From: Mesoterricola sediminis
GTDB lineage: Bacteria; Acidobacteriota; Holophagae; Holophagales; Holophagaceae
Assembly (NCBI RefSeq): GCF_030295425.1
Contig: NZ_AP027081.1
Location: forward strand, 1,550,001-1,614,000
Direction of reading: 5' to 3'
DNA: 64,000 bases
The position numbers and the translations under genes were made by a program. The notes below the pieces were generated by a model, which was given only the letters and a program-made list of their open reading frames with translations, searched no databases and was not told the origin of the DNA. Within the stretch, counting starts at the first letter, position 1; every line of letters begins with the position of its first letter. Positions 35,178 to 43,809 of this stretch are shown one piece after another.

Positions 35178-35536
35178 TCTCCCATCTCCCGTTTCGCTTG
35201 AGCCAAGGCCAAAGCCTGCGACCATGCGCGCCTGAGGGCGGCCAGGGCCGCGCCGCGGTCCTCCTGGGCCGCCAGGAAGGCGGCGGCCTCCTTGGCGATT
35301 TCCAGGGCGGCAGGAGGCAGGGAAGGGGTCTCCATTCCAGGGACCCCTTTCGGCGCCTGGCTCACCAGGTCCTCCACCAGGCGCCAGGCGGGCACCCCGC
35401 GGGCCTCCGCGAGGTCTCGGAGCTGGCCCGCGACCTGGGGGCTCAAGCGCAAACGCACTTCCTCAACCTCGCCCTCCCGCCGGGGCCGGCCTCCGCCAGC
35501 TCCGCGCCCGGCGCCTGGGTTCTTCGCAACGGCCAT
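35174..35536 (-). CDS. ribbon-helix-helix-like regulator, 120 aa
   Basis: A Gly/Arg-rich leader is followed by VRLRLSPQVAGQLRDLAEARG, then VPAWRLVEDLV, a strand and two helices as in ribbon-helix-helix DNA-binding domains. A helical Ala/Leu-rich C-terminus follows. ATG 35536 has GGCAGGAGGTGAG upstream, a strong ribosome site. It is the first gene of a three-gene minus-strand cluster. The family call rests on pattern only. Confidence 0.6.
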   Translation of the reverse strand: MAVAKNPGAGRGAGGGRPRREGEVEEVRLRLSPQVAGQLRDLAEARGVPAWRLVEDLVSQAPKGVPGMETPSLPPAALEIAKEAAAFLAAQEDRGAALAALRRAWSQALALAQAKREMGE

Positions 35537-35729
35537 CGGCTCACCTCCTGCCGAGGATCATCCCCCCTCGCGCGCGGGAAGGCAAGAAAGATTTCGAGCC
35601 GTAACAACTTTCGATAATATCCATTATGTAACCAAAGAATCGCTTTAAGCCAAGTCATTTCAGCACCGAATTTTCGTGGATTAAGGGTTCGTGTTCTGGG
35701 TAGCCTTTTGGAACCCCCCAGGAGCCCCA

Positions 35730-36191
35730 ATGGCGACCCCATTTCCCATCACCTGTGATGTCTGCGGTGAACTGATCCACCAGCCCGAACACGGGATGCT
35801 GGCTTGGTTTAGCCAGTTGGGCACCCTAAAAGTTCATGATATTCGAATTGTTCATCACGCCATCCACAGCCCGCAGGGGCAAGGACGATGCTGCTTCCAT
35901 ACAGTGGAGCGGGCGGGATTCGTCCCTGGGGACCTTCACCTCTCGGGTGTCGTTGGGCCTGATGGAATCATGGACCTCTTGGAGATGATGAACACCCGCC
36001 ACGCTGACCCTGAGAGAGTTTCGGAATTGCTCAAACGCCTCTTTGTGCCGGGGTACGAGCAGGCCCGGCACCATATCAGCGCGGCTATCCAAGAAGGGGA
36101 ACTGGAGCCGAACCGGGCGCATGGCTACTACTCTTCTGAGCAGATCAAGGCGGTCCTGAAATTCGCGGCAGCAAATCAGGGGCAGGATTAG
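35730..36191 (+). CDS. hypothetical 153-aa zinc-ribbon-like cargo protein
   Basis: From ATG 35730 with AGGAG upstream. It begins MATPFPITCDVCGELIHQPE with a CxxC pair and has later histidine and cysteine residues (HDIRIVHHAIH, RCCFH) that could complete a metal site. The C-terminal half is helical. It is convergent with the integrase gene, 7 bp apart, and stands alone on the plus strand, so it may be island cargo. Composition is less GC-rich than its neighbours. Function unknown. Confidence 0.65.
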   Translation: MATPFPITCDVCGELIHQPEHGMLAWFSQLGTLKVHDIRIVHHAIHSPQGQGRCCFHTVERAGFVPGDLHLSGVVGPDGIMDLLEMMNTRHADPERVSELLKRLFVPGYEQARHHISAAIQEGELEPNRAHGYYSSEQIKAVLKFAAANQGQD

Positions 36192-36198
36192 AAGACTG

Positions 36199-37566
36199 TC
36201 ACGAGGCACCCCTGCCTTTTCCCTCCTTCGCCCTCCGGCGCTCCTCGGCTTCCTTCTCCGGGTCAATGGCGCCCGTGAGAATACCTTCGATTCGGGCGCC
36301 GATCTTCTCCGCAGCCTGGTGCAGGGGATCCGCGGCGCTCCGTGTGTAAATGTCCGTCACAGTGGCCTCTGCATGGCCCAGGAGCTCGCCCACGAAGCCC
36401 TTGAGGCCCAGGTCCGCTCCAACGCTGGCGAAGGTGCGCCGGAGGTCATGGAGGCCCGGGTTGTTCTCAGGGTCCAGGTATTCCCCCGTCTTCTCATCCC
36501 TGGGGGCCAGTCCTGCGGCATCGCGGATCCGCTCCCAGGCCTTCTGGAGGCCCTGGATAGGGGCCCAGCCTGCCACCTTGCCTTCGTCGTTCCGCTCCGG
36601 CCGGCCCGGGATCACGAATGGGCATCCGAGCGTCCGCGGAGCGGCCTTCATGTGTGTCACCAGGGCCTCGCACAGGTGGACCACCCGGGCCCGCTGGGTC
36701 TTCCTGCCCGTCTTGTGGGCCTCCTTCGGGATTCGGATTTCCCCTGCCCGCAGGTCCACCCACTCCCAGCGGGCCCCGGCAACCTCGCCCTTCCGCATCC
36801 CCGCGAGGAGCGCGAGGCGCACCGCCAAGACAAGCTGGGCCGGCTCCGCGGATTTCTGGAGGGTGGCCCCCAGTTTCTTCAACTCAATGTCCGACAGGCG
36901 CCGCTCCCGCTTCACCTCCGGGGCCCTCTGCTTCACCACGGCCACCGGGTTGGAGCCCAGGGGGCGCAGCTCCCATTCCTCGGCCCGCCCGAACATGGTC
37001 CGCATGACGGCCCGCACACGGTTGGCCTGTGTCGGGGTGGCCTGCCTGATCTTGAAGAGCATCGCAGATACGTCCGCGGGGCCCACGGCCGCCACCGGCA
37101 GTTTCCCCAGGGCCGGCAGGATGAAGAGCTTGACCAGGCGCTTGGTCTCATCCCCCCAGCTTTCCCCCAACTCGGGCACGTGCTCCAGCTCGTATCGCTC
37201 GGCCAGGTCCTTCACCGTCACCGCAGCCCGCCGGGCTTCCTCCGCAGCCTTCCTGGCATTCGCCTTCGCCAGGCCAGGGTCCGTGCCGGCGTCGATCTTC
37301 GTCTGGGCCGCCCGGGATGCTTTCTCAGCCATCTCCGGCCCCATGGCGGGATACCGGCCCAGGGTAAGTGACTTCTGGAAGCCCGCGAACCTGTAACGGT
37401 GGACCCAGGCCTTTACCCCCGAGGGCAGCACCCGCAGATTGAGCCCCTGGACAGCCTGGCTCTTGGCGTTCACCACCGGCACGAAGTAAGGGCCCGCTTC
37501 GGGCGCCAGGTCCTCCACAGCGGCCTTCACAAGGCGGATGGGTGGCCTTTCCTTCTTCTCGCCCAT
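36199..37566 (-). CDS. tyrosine-type site-specific integrase of island 1
   Basis: 455 aa of the P4/CP4-57 integrase type, with the N-terminal DUF4102-like arm-binding domain (LNLRVLPSGVKAWVHRYRF, LTLGRYPAMG). Catalytic residues: R258 in LLAGMRKGEV, H373 and R376 in HDLRRTF, H398 in LLGHAEAT and nucleophile Y407 in DIYTRS. All are present, so it should be active. The ATG has GGAGG upstream and lies next to inverted TGATCAC repeats, consistent with self-regulated expression from the att region. It inserts the element into the 3' end of tRNA-Lys and might act on all three att copies. Confidence 0.94.
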   Translation of the reverse strand: MGEKKERPPIRLVKAAVEDLAPEAGPYFVPVVNAKSQAVQGLNLRVLPSGVKAWVHRYRFAGFQKSLTLGRYPAMGPEMAEKASRAAQTKIDAGTDPGLAKANARKAAEEARRAAVTVKDLAERYELEHVPELGESWGDETKRLVKLFILPALGKLPVAAVGPADVSAMLFKIRQATPTQANRVRAVMRTMFGRAEEWELRPLGSNPVAVVKQRAPEVKRERRLSDIELKKLGATLQKSAEPAQLVLAVRLALLAGMRKGEVAGARWEWVDLRAGEIRIPKEAHKTGRKTQRARVVHLCEALVTHMKAAPRTLGCPFVIPGRPERNDEGKVAGWAPIQGLQKAWERIRDAAGLAPRDEKTGEYLDPENNPGLHDLRRTFASVGADLGLKGFVGELLGHAEATVTDIYTRSAADPLHQAAEKIGARIEGILTGAIDPEKEAEERRRAKEGKGRGAS

Positions 37567-37574
37567 GGGGTCCT

Positions 37575-37621
37575 CCAGGATGTGATCATGGCTCCGTGAT
37601 CACAATATGATCACATCCTGG
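37575..37621. promoter_or_regulatory. inverted TGATCAC repeats beside the integrase gene
   Basis: A 14-bp perfect inverted repeat CCAGGATGTGATCA (37575-37588) / TGATCACATCCTGG (37608-37621) encloses a third TGATCACA at 37597-37604. The same motif forms a 20-bp palindrome at the opposite end of the island (28372). Probably integrase arm sites or an operator overlapping the integrase promoter. Confidence 0.7.
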
Positions 37622-37731
37622 GCCATTGTCAGCCTATTTATTCATAGAAGTGCCAACAATGATTTGGCCTAAATGTCTTATTTGCCAGTATTCTCCATTC
37701 TTCACAAATATGGGCCAATGGCTTTCCTTGA

Positions 37732-37782
37732 GACTCTTAATCAGAGGGTCCAGGGTTCGAGTCCCTGAGGAACCACCAGAAA
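37732..37782 (+). repeat. attachment-site repeat 2 (51 bp, junction of the islands)
   Basis: Exact copy of the tRNA-Lys 3' end. The 5' half of the tRNA is absent here, so this is not a functional tRNA gene. It separates island 1 from island 2. Confidence 0.95.
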
Positions 37783-37784
37783 AG

Positions 37785-37816
37785 AAAGCCCCGAAGGTTA
37801 AAAACTTCGGGGCTTT
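37785..37816 (+). terminator. terminator-like hairpin after att repeat 2
   Basis: 12-bp stem AAAGCCCCGAAG / CTTCGGGGCTTT with an 8-nt loop, then CCCTATT. Same position relative to the att repeat as the hairpins at 28290 and 56694, but an unrelated stem sequence. Confidence 0.75.
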
Positions 37817-38204
37817 CCCTATTGGCTATAGCGGGGCGATTCCGGCAAGCCTTCTGGGGTAATCGATACCCCGTTACCACAGTGAGGATTGCGGCTAGGT
37901 AGAGGCACTCCCTGGCTGGGGAGAACTCCCGGAACTTTGTATGGGGTTCTCAAAAGCGTTGGCGGGCTTCCGGTCGAGGGCAGGGCGGGCATGGGATCGC
38001 CGGGGCATTCCGATGGCATATCAGGTCGATGCATCCACCCGGCCGGGGACGGTCGGTTCTCGGGCAGCCCGGTGGCGTTCCTCTGTTTCCAGAAGGCTGC
38101 GTAACACCTATGTGCCCATTAGGGCCAGCCCATTGCTCGCCTCGGTTTGATGCCAGAGGGATTCGGGCTCGAACACGGTTGCAGATGCGGAAGGAGGTGG
38201 GGGG
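37817..38204. other. left arm of island 2, non-coding
   Basis: No convincing gene. Near the edge lie GGTAATCG (37858-37865), GTTACCAC (37873-37880) and AGGTAGAGGCA (37897-37907). Related words CGATTACCAC, GGTTACC and AGGTAGACGCA occur at 56539-56583 beside the integrase start at the other end of the island, so both may be arm-type recombination sites. The remainder is GC-rich DNA without visible structure. Confidence 0.45.
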
Positions 38205-38339
38205 TGTCAAGCGACATCAAAATTGACCCACCAGGCGACACGAAAACTGACCCACCTGGTAGTTGGGAACTGAAGCCGCCGGGGTGTCCGGAGCGGAGGC
38301 CGTAGGCCGTAGCGCAGGACATCCCGGCGGGCGCGGCCA

Positions 38340-39116
38340 TCATCCGGCCACTTCCTTGGCTGGCACGACGCCAGCCCGGCGCTTTTCCTTGAGGCGGTAG
38401 CTCTCTCCCTTGATCGTCACGATATGGCTGTGGTGCAGGAGCCTGTCCAGGATGGCCGTCGCGACCACCTCGTCCCCCAGCATCTCTCCCCAGGAGCCCA
38501 CGGGCTGGTTGCTGGTGATCATCAGGCTGCCCTTCTCGTAGCGCTTCCGCACCAGATGAAAGAACAGATGCCCGGACCGTCGCTCCATGGGCAGGTAGCC
38601 GAGCTCGTCCACGACCAGGACATGGGGGCGGGCGAATACCCTCAGGGCCTCATCCAGCGCCCCGTGGTCCGAGGCCGCCGCCAGTTGGTGGACCAGGTCC
38701 GCGGCGTGGATGAACCTGGCGCTGTATCCCTGCTCGATGGCCTTCCGAGCCAAGGCGATGGCCAGATGGGTCTTTCCCACGCCCGGCGGCCCCAGGAGCA
38801 GGACATTCGTTGCGTTGGCGACGTAGCGTCCCGTCTCCAGTTCCGTCACAAGGCGGCGGTCCAGGCTGGGCTGCAGGCTGAAGTCGTAGTCCTCCATGCG
38901 CCGGTCCAAGGGGAACTTGGCCATCTGGATCCGCATCCGGGCCCGCTTCTGGTCCTTGCTTTCGATTTCCTCCCTGATCACCAAGTCGAGAAAGTCCAGG
39001 AAACTCATCTCGTTCTGGGCCCCGCGGTCCAGGAGGGTGTCCAGGCGCTCCCGGGTGCTGACCAGCTTCAGCCGGGTCAGGTGACGCTCCAGACGTTCGA
39101 GCCGGGGATCTACCAT
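38340..39116 (-). CDS. istB: IS21-family helper ATPase IstB (copy A)
   Basis: 258 aa AAA+ ATPase related to DnaC that assists the IstA transposase in target capture. Walker A is LLGPPGVGKTHLAIALA, Walker B is VLVVDELGYLP, and the sensor motif is MITSNQPVG. Start overlaps the istA stop by 7 nt as in intact copies. Appears complete, though its partner istA in this copy is truncated. Confidence 0.93.
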   Translation of the reverse strand: MVDPRLERLERHLTRLKLVSTRERLDTLLDRGAQNEMSFLDFLDLVIREEIESKDQKRARMRIQMAKFPLDRRMEDYDFSLQPSLDRRLVTELETGRYVANATNVLLLGPPGVGKTHLAIALARKAIEQGYSARFIHAADLVHQLAAASDHGALDEALRVFARPHVLVVDELGYLPMERRSGHLFFHLVRKRYEKGSLMITSNQPVGSWGEMLGDEVVATAILDRLLHHSHIVTIKGESYRLKEKRRAGVVPAKEVAG

Positions 39117-40069
39117 GCCTCACCTCCCACGATGGCGGCGTAGTGGGAGAGTGGCCGCCGGATCTCGCTGGGTTTGCCCACCCGGGCGATGCCGTTGGTG
39201 AAGCTGACGGCGTGACCAGGATCCTCGATGACTTGGCGGCGTCCTGGATGGACCGGATGCTCCGCGATCACCTGGTCCTGGCAGAACACCTGGATGGTGT
39301 CGGCCTCGACGGTCACCTCCAGGGTGGCCCCGATGAACTGGGGCGGGACGCTGTAGCGGTTGGTATCCACATCGATCCGGCCATCCGCAGCCACCGTCCG
39401 GGACAGGTGGCGCACCAGGAGGTAGCTGGGATGGTTCCCAATCGGGCGCAAGGCCGCCTTCTCCGCCGGAAATCGATCTATCGGCCTCTCGCCGGTGGTC
39501 CCGTGGATCCGGGTGTCGGCCACGTTGAGCATCCACCAGACCAGGTGCTCGTCCAGGGCCTCATCGGATTCCCAGCCCTCGCGGCCAAGGGCATTCCCTT
39601 TGGCATAGCCGACGCTCCGTTCCACCTTGCCTTTCGTTTTCGCCCGGAACGGCTGGCAGGCCCTGGGAACTGTGCCCCAGTGCCGGCAGAAGGCGTCGAA
39701 TTCCGGGTGGAAGACGGGGATACCAGCCTTGCGCCTGTCCACCAGTGGCTTGGCATTGTCGGTTAGGAGGATCTCCGGGACGCCCTCGAAGTGCTGGAAG
39801 GCCCGTTCGATGCCCATGATCCAATCCCGCTGGCGGAGGCTTCCGGAGATCTCGATATAGCACCGCCGGCTGTAGCCGAGGGTCGCCACGAACACATAAC
39901 GCTTCTGACGGACGCCCCCGATCTGCAACCACTTCTCCCCGAAGTCCACCTGCATCTGCTTGCCAGGCGGGGTCTCGAACCGGACCGTGGCCTGCTCAGC
40001 CCTTTCGTAGCTCTGCCGGAAAGGGCGGAGGGCTCTCTCGACGGTCCGCAGGCTCACGGAAACGCCGAT
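39110..40069 (-). pseudogene. istA: IS21-family transposase IstA (copy A), 5'-truncated
   Basis: Carries about 315 of 417 residues, starting at VSVSLRTVERALRPF; the N-terminal helix-turn-helix is missing. The DDE core QMQVDFGEKW and LLTDNAKPLVD is present. At the point where intact copies continue upstream (after GCCGAT), the sequence jumps into the end of copy B. The frame remains open into that end but gives no meaningful protein there. Confidence 0.88.
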
Positions 40070-40140
40070 TATCGGGCGACATCCGAAACTGACCCACTTG
40101 CGACACGAATTCTGACCCACCCCCCCGAAAGGAGGAGGGC

Positions 40141-41394
40141 ATGGAGTTCGAACCGCGGGACGCTGGTCTCCATAAGCCGGAGGCCAGAATGCTCGGAGAC
40201 GGTGCAGTGGCCCAAATATTTGCTTTGCAGAACTTGGGCTGGTCGATCCGAAAGATCGCCCGGGAGGTCGGCCTCTCTCGGAATACGGTCCGGGACTGGC
40301 TTCGTGGAGGGCCGGACAGAAGCTATGGAAACGGCTCCCGGGCCGGCCTCCTGGACAGGTATTACTTCTGGATCCAGAACCAGTTCAACGCAGGGGTCCG
40401 GAATGCCGATGTCCTTCGCCAGGAACTGGAGGCCATCGGAGTCTCCGTGAGCCTGCGGACCGTCGAGAGGGCCCTCCGCCCCTTCCGGCAGAGCTACGAG
40501 AGGGCTGAGCAGGCCACGGTGCGGTTCGAGACCCCGCTAGGCAAGCAGATGCAGGTGGACTTCGGGGAGAAGTGGCTGCAGATCGGCGGAGTCCGGCAGA
40601 AGCGCTACGTGTTCGTGGCGACCCTCGGCTACAGCCGGCGGTGCTATATCGAGATCTCCGGAAGCCTCCGCCAGCGGGATTGGATCATGGGCATCGAACG
40701 GGCCTTCCAGCACTTCGAGGGCGTCCCGGAGATCCTCCTAACCGACAATGCCAAGCCACTGGTGGACAGGCGCAAGGCTGGTATCCCCGTCTTCCACCCG
40801 GAATTCGACGCCTTCTGCCGGCACTGGGGCACAGTTCCCAGGGCCTGCCAGCCGTTCCGGGCGAAAACGAAAGGCAAGGTGGAACGGAGCGTCGGCTATG
40901 CCAAAGGGAATGCCCTTGGCCGCGAGGGCTGGGAATCCGATGAGGCCCTGGACGAGCACCTGGTCTGGTGGATGCTCAACGTGGCCGACACCCGGATCCA
41001 CGGGACCACCGGCGAGAGGCCGATAGATCGATTTCCGGCGGAGAAGGCGGCCTTGCGCCCGATTGGGAACCATCCCAGCTACCTCCTGGTGCGCCACCTG
41101 TCCCGGACGGTGGCTGCGGATGGCCGGATCGATGTGGATACCAACCGCTACAGCGTCCCGCCCCAGTTCATCGGGGCCACCCTGGAGGTGACCGTCGAGG
41201 CCGACACCATCCAGGTGTTCTGCCAGGACCAGGTGATCGCGGAGCATCCGGTCCATCCAGGACGCCGCCAAGTCATCGAGGATCCTGGTCACGCCGTCAG
41301 CTTCACCAACGGCATCGCCCGGGTGGGCAAACCCAGCGAGATCCGGCGGCCGCTCTCCCACTACGCCGCCATCGTGGGAGGTGAGGCATGGTAG
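40141..41394 (+). CDS. istA: IS21-family transposase IstA (copy B)
   Basis: 417 aa. The N-terminal helix-turn-helix is LGWSIRKIAREVGLSRNTVR. The rve/DDE domain has QMQVDFGEKWLQIGG and LLTDNAKPLVD, and the C-terminal beta domain has VDTNRYSVPPQFIG. AGGAGG precedes the ATG. Its stop overlaps istB by 7 nt, as usual in the family. All parts are present, so this copy may be functional. Confidence 0.95.
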   Translation: MEFEPRDAGLHKPEARMLGDGAVAQIFALQNLGWSIRKIAREVGLSRNTVRDWLRGGPDRSYGNGSRAGLLDRYYFWIQNQFNAGVRNADVLRQELEAIGVSVSLRTVERALRPFRQSYERAEQATVRFETPLGKQMQVDFGEKWLQIGGVRQKRYVFVATLGYSRRCYIEISGSLRQRDWIMGIERAFQHFEGVPEILLTDNAKPLVDRRKAGIPVFHPEFDAFCRHWGTVPRACQPFRAKTKGKVERSVGYAKGNALGREGWESDEALDEHLVWWMLNVADTRIHGTTGERPIDRFPAEKAALRPIGNHPSYLLVRHLSRTVAADGRIDVDTNRYSVPPQFIGATLEVTVEADTIQVFCQDQVIAEHPVHPGRRQVIEDPGHAVSFTNGIARVGKPSEIRRPLSHYAAIVGGEAW

Positions 41395-42164
41395 ATCCCC
41401 GCCTCGAACGCCTGGAGCGTCACCTGACCCGGCTGAAGCTGGTCAGCACCCGGGAACGCCTGGACACCCTCCTGGACCGCGGAGCTCAGAACGAAATGAG
41501 TTTCCTCGACTTCCTGGACCTGGTGATCAAGGAGGAAATCGAGAGCAAGGACCAGAAGCGCGCCCGGATGCGGATCCAGATGGCCAAGTTCCCCTTGGAC
41601 CGGCGCATGGAGGACTACGACTTCAGCCTGCAGCCCAGCCTGGACCGCCGCCTTGTGACGGAACTGGAGACGGGACGCTACGTCGCCAACGCAACGAATG
41701 TCCTGCTCCTGGGGCCGCCGGGCGTGGGAAAGACCCATCTGGCCATCGCCTTGGCTCGGAAGGCCATCGAGCAGGGATACAGCGCCAGGTTCATCCACGC
41801 CGCGGACCTGGTCCACCAACTGGCGGCGGCCTCGGACCACGGGGCGCTGGATGAGGCCCTGAGGGTATTCGCCCGCCCCCATGTCCTGGTCGTGGACGAG
41901 CTCGGCTACCTGCCCATGGAGCGACGGTCCGGGCATCTGTTCTTTCATCTGGTGCGGAAGCGCTACGAGAAGGGCAGCCTGATGATCACCAGCAACCAGC
42001 CCGTGGGCTCCTGGGGAGAGATGCTGGGGGACGAGGTGGTCGCGACGGCCATCCTGGACAGGCTCCTGCACCACAGCCATATCGTGACGATCAAGGGAGA
42101 GAGCTACCGCCTCAAGGAAAAGCGCCGGGCTGGCGTCGTGCCAGCCAAGGAAGTGGCCGGATGA
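41388..42164 (+). CDS. istB: IS21-family helper ATPase IstB (copy B)
   Basis: 258 aa, nearly identical to copy A. Walker A is GPPGVGKTHL and Walker B is VVDELGYL. Starts inside the istA stop (ATGGTAGATCC), indicating coupled translation. Complete. Confidence 0.95.
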   Translation: MVDPRLERLERHLTRLKLVSTRERLDTLLDRGAQNEMSFLDFLDLVIKEEIESKDQKRARMRIQMAKFPLDRRMEDYDFSLQPSLDRRLVTELETGRYVANATNVLLLGPPGVGKTHLAIALARKAIEQGYSARFIHAADLVHQLAAASDHGALDEALRVFARPHVLVVDELGYLPMERRSGHLFFHLVRKRYEKGSLMITSNQPVGSWGEMLGDEVVATAILDRLLHHSHIVTIKGESYRLKEKRRAGVVPAKEVAG

Positions 42165-42299
42165 TGGCCGCGCCCGCCGGGATGTCCTGCGCTACGGCCT
42201 ACGGCCTCCGCTCCGGACACCCCGGCGGCTTCAGTTCCCAACTACCAGGTGGGTCAGTTTTCGTGTCGCCTGGTGGGTCAATTTTGATGTCGCTTGACA

Positions 42300-42807
42300 G
42301 AGGGCAACACGCCCACCCCCCCCGGTCCGAGGTCCAAGCCTTCGGGCATCCAGGGCGCACCTGCCCCGCTCCTTTCGAGGCGACCCAGGGCTGCTCCCTT
42401 CGGTCCGCTGGCCTGGGTCCCAACCGCCTTTCCAGTCGCTCTTCGCTGCGCTCGCCCGGCACGGGAGCCGCACCCGTGCCGGGTCGATAGGCTTTGGCAG
42501 GCGCATCCTCGATGCCCTCCGGTTCTCCCCCCTTCCCGAGGCGCTTCACCCGAAGGTCTTGCCTTCCTGGTCAACAGGACGATGTCGAGAAAGTGAAGTG
42601 TTGTGCCAGGAGAGGATCCTTGGCGCGCGCCTGCGGTCTAGTCTTTATCTAAAGATAATGAATACATGGTTTACATTTATGAAAGCCAAGAGGGCACGGT
42701 GGCCGATTTCTGTCCAGGAGTGGCCTGCTTGTGGGGAGCAGGCGTGGTCTGATTCTGGAGGGCGGCCAAGTTGAAATTCTGCTTTCCGCTTACTCTGCTT
42801 GGTTGAC
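42300..42807. other. non-coding boundary between IS copy B and AT-rich cargo
   Basis: The left 290 bp are GC-rich with no credible gene; short open frames here have low-complexity Arg/Pro/Ala translations. From about 42600 the DNA turns abruptly AT-rich and remains so through the channel gene. No promoter or terminator can be named with confidence. Confidence 0.4.
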
Positions 42808-43794
42808 CTACTCTTGGTCTGCCTCGAGAATTACGTCTCCCGTTGAAGCTTGTGCTTGGCTTGGGTTGATGATACTGTCAATAATTTTGTGGCAAAGTCT
42901 GTTAGATATTCTTAATTTACTAGCAATGGTCTTGTGAATGTTTTTTGGCCAGGGCTGGAGTGGTAATAGATTGTTTACTGATTTTACTAGTTCTGGTGTT
43001 ATCTCAGAATAATAATGAATTTGCTCGTTGTTTATTTTGGATTTATTGTAGTGGTCAAAAATTCGTTGAATACGGTTATTGATTGGAATAAAGATGTCTG
43101 GTTGATCTTCCTGGTATAGCAAGGCTAGGGTCTTTTTGATCTGCCTCATCAACCGTTCGATTCGAGATTGCTCTCTTGGGGTTGCAAATGCTTCCATGCC
43201 GGCCATGGAAGCAAATTCGGCAGCTCGAATAATCGTGCGAGCCACTTTTAATGAACCTTTTTTTGCCCATCCTTCTCCGATAGCACCAACCCTAAGTTGA
43301 TATCCATAATAATGATTCAGATTGGCGACAATTGTCTCGAGTTCTTCGATGTATCTCATTTTTGAAATATGGTCATGATTTAGCATCGCATTTTTTAGGC
43401 CCTTTCCGCATTCTTCGATAGCAATGAAGAAAGAACTCAGTCTTCTTTCATTGTCGCTGGTGTAAAGCAATTTAATTAGGGTAGAAGTCCGGTCAGATGC
43501 TAACTTTGATACAATAATCGCCATTATTATGATGCCGCTTATTACTTCGAAGGATGCAAAGAGGCGTCCATAGCCTAGGGGAATATAGTCACCATATCCA
43601 AGAGTTGTGATAGTGGTTATGCTAAAATATAAACAGTTTAAAATTGTGATCGGTTCGTTAGGATTGCTTGCATTTCTAATTCCATTCGTTCCTGATGAGA
43701 AGTTGTAGTAATAGGCTGTAAAAAATAATATGTTGCAAATTAAACTTAAAACCCAAGTTCTGGTATTCGATTTGTCGATTATCTTGGTTAACAC
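42808..43794 (-). CDS. potassium-channel-like membrane protein with cytoplasmic domain
   Basis: 328 aa from GTG 43794, which follows AAGGGGAG by 3 nt; an in-frame ATG at 43827 has no ribosome site. A first membrane helix lies at about 13-30. The pore loop ends in the potassium selectivity filter TTLGYGD (about 63-69) and a second helix is at about 80-98, the two-helix-plus-pore (Ion_trans_2) layout. The C-terminal 220 residues are soluble and helical with no RCK/TrkA nucleotide fold. AT-rich and divergent from a PIN-like gene. Channels with a sensing cytoplasmic domain occur as toxic effectors in phage defence, so an effector role is possible; ordinary ion transport is the alternative. Confidence 0.8.
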   Translation of the reverse strand: MLTKIIDKSNTRTWVLSLICNILFFTAYYYNFSSGTNGIRNASNPNEPITILNCLYFSITTITTLGYGDYIPLGYGRLFASFEVISGIIIMAIIVSKLASDRTSTLIKLLYTSDNERRLSSFFIAIEECGKGLKNAMLNHDHISKMRYIEELETIVANLNHYYGYQLRVGAIGEGWAKKGSLKVARTIIRAAEFASMAGMEAFATPREQSRIERLMRQIKKTLALLYQEDQPDIFIPINNRIQRIFDHYNKSKINNEQIHYYSEITPELVKSVNNLLPLQPWPKNIHKTIASKLRISNRLCHKIIDSIINPSQAQASTGDVILEADQE

Positions 43795-43809
43795 GGTCTC
43801 CCCTTGAAA

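Larger units (their letters stand above)
28289..37782. mobile_element. island 1: P4-like integrated satellite element
   Basis: Bounded by att repeats 1 and 2. It contains an intact tyrosine integrase next to the right att site, an AlpA-like regulator, a primase/DUF927 helicase, an iteron-like array, ribbon-helix-helix and HTH proteins, and small unknown genes, most of them on the minus strand. No capsid, tail, conjugation or large terminase gene is visible. This set resembles P4-type phage satellites. The extra repeated TGATCAC palindromes at both ends are probably integrase/excisionase arm sites. Confidence 0.85.
38205..40070 (-). mobile_element. IS21-family element, copy A (truncated)
   Basis: Begins at the end TGTCAAGCGACATCAAAATT (38205) with a second, similar GCGACACGAAAACTGACCCACC unit inside. 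It is almost identical to copy B in inverted orientation. Compared with the full 2229-bp copies, it lacks about 363 bp at the istA 5' end and is joined directly to the outer end of copy B at 40070. Confidence 0.88.
40071..42299 (+). mobile_element. IS21-family element, copy B (complete)
   Basis: 2229 bp from ATCGGGCGACATCC (40071) to the CTTGACA end at 42299, the same length as copy C. Ends contain repeated GCGACA...CTGACCCACC units, the multi-repeat terminus typical of IS21. It lies head-to-head with copy A. Its right flank (GAGGGCAACAC) is not the missing piece of copy A, so this is not a simple insertion. Confidence 0.9.

Noticed and set aside
37732-37807. A second tRNA-Lys gene
   Set aside because: Only the 3' 51 bp are present; acceptor 5' strand, D-arm and half of the anticodon stem are missing, so it is an att duplication. 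The same applies at 56642.
38150-38210. Protein-coding gene in the left arm of island 2 (frames around 37889-38226)
   Set aside because: Short frames on both strands with no ribosome site, no conserved pattern and low-complexity composition.
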